Source of the DNA: Lentisphaeria bacterium
GTDB lineage: Bacteria; Verrucomicrobiota; Lentisphaeria; Victivallales; UBA1829
DNA length: 7,692 nucleotides
NCBI GenBank assembly: GCA_017540385.1
Contig: JAFYBD010000097.1
Coordinates: 1 to 7,692, forward strand
Direction of reading: 5' to 3'
Under the pieces are notes generated by a model that saw only the letters and a program-made list of their open reading frames with translations, did not search any database and had not been told where the DNA came from. How positions within the stretch are numbered: the stretch's first letter is position 1; each line of letters opens with the position of its first letter. A program made the position numbers and the translations under genes. Below, one piece after another: positions 4,610 through 7,692 of this stretch.

Positions 4610-6148
4610 CTATTTGGTTGTCATGGGCAGGACGTGGATGGCCGCGTTCTGCGCACTGGGTGCATCGACGAAGATGATCGCGGATTTGCAATCCGCCGGT
4701 AATTCAATGGTCTTGGAGAAGGCCGCCCCGCCCGTGGGGCGCAGCGTGACGCGCCGGTCGGACGGCATCGGGAACTGCGTGAGCTGGAATTCCTTCGGCA
4801 GGATCTCCCAGCTGCGCGTGTCGGCGGTGTTCATGGCCGCGCGGTAGACGGCCCCGCCGACGGCGACCGAAGTGATCGCGATGGCCTGCACGGTCGGGTC
4901 CATGTCCGTGACCGCGAGGGCCGTGATGCTGCCGTAATACGCGGCCTCCTTGATGAGCGTATTCAGCACGATCCGGGCGATCATGCCGGGCAGGCGTTCG
5001 TCGAACTCCTGCGCGAGGATGCCGTCCATGTCGGCCAGTATCTCGCTCCGGTACGTCTTGCCGCCGGCGACGGCCTCAAGTCGGCTGAACGGCGCAGCGT
5101 AAAATTCGCACATCGGCCAGGCGGTCATGATGGGGAAATACAGCGCGATCTGCTTGAACGCCGCGCTTCGTCCGTTGGCGAAGATCACGTACACGCAGTC
5201 ATGGTCGAGCGGAAAGTCGAACGGCGCGACTCCGGCCAGATCATCGGGCACATCGCGGTTCGCCTCGCGCAGGACCGTCGCGTAGTATTTCTTGAACATC
5301 GGATTGTTCGGCATGGCCTCGCACAGCCGCTGGAAATCGATCCGGGCGTTGTCGAAGTTGCCGTCCCGGACGGACCCCAGGCCGGAGAGGAAAATCGCCG
5401 CGGGATTCAGGAAGTTGCCGTAGCCCTTGTTCGCGACCTTGCGGACCTCTTTGAGTCCGGCGGTGAATTCGGCGTTGTCCGGGCTTCCGACGATGTCGCT
5501 CTCCTTGCCGGAGGCGTCGGCCTGTTTCGCGGCTTCTGGATTGCTCTTGCGCTGTGCGTCGAGCTCCGCTTTCTCCTGCTCGAAGTATTTGCTGTAGTCG
5601 TCCTGGACTTTCTTCTGCTCGTTGCGCAGACGGCGTATCTGCGCGTGGAACGCCTCTTCGTTGCCGTCCCCGAGGTACGCGAGCGACTTGTAGATGGACA
5701 GCGCCATGCGGTCGCGGCAGAGCCCGCGGTACGGCAGGGCGTTCAGGTTCGTGAGCGCCGCTCCGGCCTCGGCTCCGGCGTCGCGCACGCTCACCGTGGC
5801 GCGGTCGTCGTATGCCTCAATGAGCTCTTCGGCGATCCGAAACTCGTCGATGCTCTCCTTGAAGTTGCCGAGGTGGAAGTTCATGGAGCCGGCCTCCAGC
5901 CGCCACATCAGCTCGTCGCCCGTGTTCACGCGGGAGGAATTGTACCACGCGGGCTCCTTCAGCCGGTCCTCGATCTCGTCCAGGGCGGACTCGTTGTCGC
6001 CCTTCAGGTAGTAGGACATCATGTCCTCTTTCTGGCTGTGGGAATTGACCACGCTGGAACACCCCGCGAAGGCCGCCCCGCCGAGGATGGCGAGGCAGCA
6101 CGGGATCAGGGCGCGGCGCAGGAGGCCCGGAAACGGAAATTTCATCAT
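4610..6148 (-). CDS. COG3014-type lipoprotein with TPR-like helical region
   Basis: This 512-residue protein matches my memory of the COG3014 family, large lipoproteins of unknown activity found near LpoB and YcfL in gammaproteobacteria. The signal peptide ends in FAGC, with the lipidated cysteine at residue 30. Residues about 40-310 look like TPR-type helical repeats (YYLKGDNESALDEIEDRL, FHLGNFKESIDEFRIAEELI, VRDGNFDNARIDFQRLCEAMP). A polar, charged segment at 195-220 separates helices. The C-terminal part (315-512) is a mixed domain with VYVIFANGR, a hydrophobic stretch near 404-440 and a beta-rich end. The start ATG overlaps the TGA of the upstream gene (TGATG), with AGAAGGA just upstream; a second ATG directly follows and would serve equally. 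The helical repeats suggest a scaffold that binds partner proteins, perhaps the neighbouring lipoproteins; this is inference. Confidence 0.8.
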   Translation of the reverse strand: MMKFPFPGLLRRALIPCCLAILGGAAFAGCSSVVNSHSQKEDMMSYYLKGDNESALDEIEDRLKEPAWYNSSRVNTGDELMWRLEAGSMNFHLGNFKESIDEFRIAEELIEAYDDRATVSVRDAGAEAGAALTNLNALPYRGLCRDRMALSIYKSLAYLGDGNEEAFHAQIRRLRNEQKKVQDDYSKYFEQEKAELDAQRKSNPEAAKQADASGKESDIVGSPDNAEFTAGLKEVRKVANKGYGNFLNPAAIFLSGLGSVRDGNFDNARIDFQRLCEAMPNNPMFKKYYATVLREANRDVPDDLAGVAPFDFPLDHDCVYVIFANGRSAAFKQIALYFPIMTAWPMCEFYAAPFSRLEAVAGGKTYRSEILADMDGILAQEFDERLPGMIARIVLNTLIKEAAYYGSITALAVTDMDPTVQAIAITSVAVGGAVYRAAMNTADTRSWEILPKEFQLTQFPMPSDRRVTLRPTGGAAFSKTIELPADCKSAIIFVDAPSAQNAAIHVLPMTTK

Positions 6149-7308
6149 CAGTCCTTCTGCTCAGGGGTTGTCCTGCGCAGTCCGTCCAGAAGACGGCGGG
6201 CGATTCCCGCCGACGCCCCTTTCCCGGCACTCTCTTCCTTCGCCTCGGGCTCCTTCGCCTCGGATTCCTTCGCTTCGGACTCCTTCGCGGAGGCCGTCGC
6301 CGGGAGTTTTTCCTTCAGCGCGGGGGAATTGACGAGGGCGGGGATGATCTCCGCCGGGATGATGGTCTTGATGAGGTACTTGCCGTAATCGTCCACGGTC
6401 CAGTCGCGCGTCATGGAGATCGGGAGGTCGCGGAAGTTCACGCGCTCCTCGAACGGCACGCTCGCGAGCGTCTCGCCGGTCCGGGCGGAAACGATGCGCA
6501 CGCTGCCCTCGAGGTGGCCGATGTAACGGAATCCCTTCGCGCCGGTCTCGGCGACGTTGAACGCGATCTTCTCGATCTCGAACCGGGTGATGGTCGCCTG
6601 TATGAGCATTTCGACCTCAAGGAGCTTGCCGACCTTCACGTACATCTTCGGCTCGAGCTCGTTGAGGTTGTCGAGGTCGTTTTTCTTCAGGATCTTCGCG
6701 ACGGACTGCAGGTTCTGGAGCCGGAGCCCCTTCTCCATCAGCGAGCTCTCCAGCCGGACGTTGAAGTCCTCGGCGAGATAGGCCGGGGCGGAGACCTTGA
6801 TGATCGGGGTCAGCAGCGCGGACGTCTTCAGATTCTTGTCGTCGGACAGCATGGTCTGCAGCGTGGACTCGATCTGGTCGGCCAGCTGGTCCAGGTCGGC
6901 GACGCGCAGATTGGCCGTGCGCGCCTGGTCGATCTCGCCCGTGGAGGCGTCGAGGATCCGCATGGTGCAGTTGAGGCGCGTGCCGAACTTGCCGATCTCG
7001 GAGACCAGGATGTATTTCACGCCCTCGACCTCGCCGAGCCGCGCCTTCTGGTTGGAATTCAGGTTCACGAGGTCGGAACTCGTGGTGAGCCCGATCTCGG
7101 TCATCATCTGCTTCAGCGCGCCGCGCGAAATGAGCGTGTATTCGTCCGACTGCACGGACGATTCGAGGATGCCCCAGAAGGCCTCGATGTCGGCGGCGGG
7201 GACTCCGCCCTTGCCCACGGGTTCCGCGATGGCGAGCTTGTCGGCGGCGTACGCCCCGACGGTCAGGACGGCGCACAATGCCGCCGCGAAAAGATGCTTC
7301 AAGTTCAT
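6148..7308 (-). CDS. Periplasmic protein with two tandem CsgG/TolB-N-like units
   Basis: This 386-residue protein has a cleavable signal peptide (1-21, ending AYA) and no lipobox, unlike CsgG itself. Residues 24-155 form a CsgG-like unit: KLAIAEP strand, YTLISRGALKQMMTEIG, then VEGVKYILVSEIGKF and MRILDASTGEI. Residues 165-330 repeat the plan: FNVRLESSLMEKGLRLQN, SVAKILKK, VGKLLEVEMLIQATITRF and VRIVSARTGETL. The C-terminal tail has three exact-length KESEA-type repeats (342-356) and ends in a basic segment. CsgG forms the curli secretion pore, while FlgO and LpoB use related folds for other jobs; no curli genes are present, so a pore is not implied. AGGAT (7316-7320) precedes the ATG by 7 nt; the PEGA gene ends 18 nt upstream and the COG3014 gene starts within the stop codon. 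Confidence 0.78.
   Translation of the reverse strand: MNLKHLFAAALCAVLTVGAYAADKLAIAEPVGKGGVPAADIEAFWGILESSVQSDEYTLISRGALKQMMTEIGLTTSSDLVNLNSNQKARLGEVEGVKYILVSEIGKFGTRLNCTMRILDASTGEIDQARTANLRVADLDQLADQIESTLQTMLSDDKNLKTSALLTPIIKVSAPAYLAEDFNVRLESSLMEKGLRLQNLQSVAKILKKNDLDNLNELEPKMYVKVGKLLEVEMLIQATITRFEIEKIAFNVAETGAKGFRYIGHLEGSVRIVSARTGETLASVPFEERVNFRDLPISMTRDWTVDDYGKYLIKTIIPAEIIPALVNSPALKEKLPATASAKESEAKESEAKEPEAKEESAGKGASAGIARRLLDGLRRTTPEQKD
6241..6285 (-). repeat. Three 15-nt tandem repeats encoding KESEA units
   Basis: Three consecutive 15-nt units (6241-6255, 6256-6270, 6271-6285) differ at only a few third-codon or single positions and encode KEPEA, KESEA and KESEA near the end of the CsgG-like protein. 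A degenerate fourth unit (KEESA) follows in the protein. They form a flexible charged linker and could change copy number by slippage or recombination. Confidence 0.8.
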
Positions 7309-7326
7309 ATCGGGTATCCTTTCAGG

Positions 7327-7692
7327 TTATTTTTCCAGTTTCGTGCTGATCGCCTGGTCGGCTTTCACGTCCAGGTCGAGCGTCTTGGTCTTGTAGCCCG
7401 ACGCCTTGATCTCGAGCTTGTGCTTGCCCTCGCCCAGCGGGAACTGTTCGCCGCCCGCAGCCACGCGCACGCCGTCGGCGTAGATCTCGGCCTCGGACGC
7501 CTTGAAGAACAACCCGCCGGTCGGGTTCACCGTGATCATGTACGGCATGGGCGTGACCGCGATCTTGTTCTTCCGGCCCGGCTTGCAGACGTCGTACAGA
7601 TCGGCGGCCGCCTGCTCCAGCGCGGACTTCATGAGGCTCTGGAAGATGTTGCTGTCAAACTGTTCGGTGCTGACCGGGCGCTGTTCGCGGTA
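7327..7692 (-). CDS. PEGA-domain protein, C-terminal part (5' end outside window)
   Basis: The frame is open to the right edge, so the N terminus is missing; 121 residues are visible and the Met at 7632 need not be the start. The visible N-terminal part (about 1-50) is a helix-rich segment (FQSLMKSALEQAAADLYD) followed by a basic patch (CKPGRKNKIAV). The last 55 or so residues form a PEGA domain: EIYADGVRVAAGGEQFPLGEGKHKLEIKASGYKTKTLDLDVKADQAISTKLEK, here carrying the usual small beta-sandwich pattern of a G-x-H-x-L-x-I-x-A-x-G-Y turn. PEGA domains occur in surface and envelope proteins, often after other modules, and probably bind protein or sugar. It is the most upstream operon gene in view; the operon's promoter lies beyond the window. 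Confidence 0.75.
   Translation of the reverse strand, partial: YREQRPVSTEQFDSNIFQSLMKSALEQAAADLYDVCKPGRKNKIAVTPMPYMITVNPTGGLFFKASEAEIYADGVRVAAGGEQFPLGEGKHKLEIKASGYKTKTLDLDVKADQAISTKLEK

Noticed and set aside
2797..4677. A 626-codon open frame on the plus strand, opposite the lipoprotein genes.
   Set aside because: It runs antisense across three well-supported lipoprotein genes, has composition typical of GC-rich antisense frames (many Gly, Arg, His, Glu, Val), no recognisable domain and no ribosome-binding site tied to its start.
6241..6285. A CRISPR-like repeat.
   Set aside because: The 15-nt units are directly adjacent with no spacers and are in frame within a gene.
5201..6388. A 395-codon open frame on the plus strand.
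   Set aside because: It is antisense to the COG3014 and CsgG-like genes; its odd repeats (SFASDSFA) merely mirror the 15-nt KESEA repeats.
6148..7308. A curli secretion system, because of the CsgG-like protein.
   Set aside because: No CsgA, CsgB, CsgE or CsgF-like gene is present and the protein lacks the CsgG lipid anchor.
1..7692. tRNA, rRNA, insertion sequence or phage features.
   Set aside because: I saw no cloverleaf, rRNA-like stretch, transposase, integrase or terminal inverted repeats on either strand.

Overview
The window looks like a GC-rich Gram-negative chromosome segment. Four proteins carry clear lipoprotein signal peptides and two carry ordinary export signals, and several belong to outer-membrane or periplasmic families (LpoB, YcfL, CsgG-like). 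The gene mix (PEGA protein, CsgG-like proteins, a periplasmic thioredoxin with long charged arms) and strong Shine-Dalgarno sites would fit a PVC-group bacterium such as Lentisphaerota, Kiritimatiellota or Verrucomicrobiota. That placement is a guess: no taxonomic marker gene is present.

Layout. (1) Positions 1-674, minus strand: two small multi-pass membrane proteins of unknown function, separated by 3 nt and so probably co-translated; the second runs off the left edge. (2) Positions 675-1374: a relatively AT-rich regulatory stretch between divergent genes. It contains one 41-residue plus-strand membrane/secreted peptide gene (1097-1222) and two copies of a promoter-like element (14 identical bases, 11 or 12 nt, then TCTAATT), each preceded by helically phased T/A-tracts. 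One copy precedes the small gene and the other precedes the thioredoxin gene. (3) Positions 1375-2532, plus strand: an exported thioredoxin-fold protein with a WCPPC active site between repetitive and coiled-coil arms, ending at a good intrinsic terminator. (4) Positions 2533-2688: a convergent intergenic region with terminator-like hairpins. (5) Positions 2689-7692, minus strand: a compact six-gene operon read right to left: PEGA-domain protein (5' end outside the window), a protein with two tandem CsgG/TolB-N-like units, a 512-aa COG3014-type lipoprotein, a YcfL-like lipoprotein, an LpoB-like lipoprotein, and a further lipoprotein of unknown role. Gaps are -1 to 42 nt.

How the genes may work together. 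The minus-strand operon appears to encode an outer-membrane lipoprotein set. In E. coli, LpoB activates the peptidoglycan synthase PBP1b from the outer membrane and ycfL sits directly upstream of lpoB. The same YcfL-then-LpoB order is seen here, with a COG3014 protein and CsgG-like modules added. A role in envelope assembly or cell-wall synthesis control is the most economical reading, but it is inferred from family and context only. The left-hand genes show no evident functional link to this operon.
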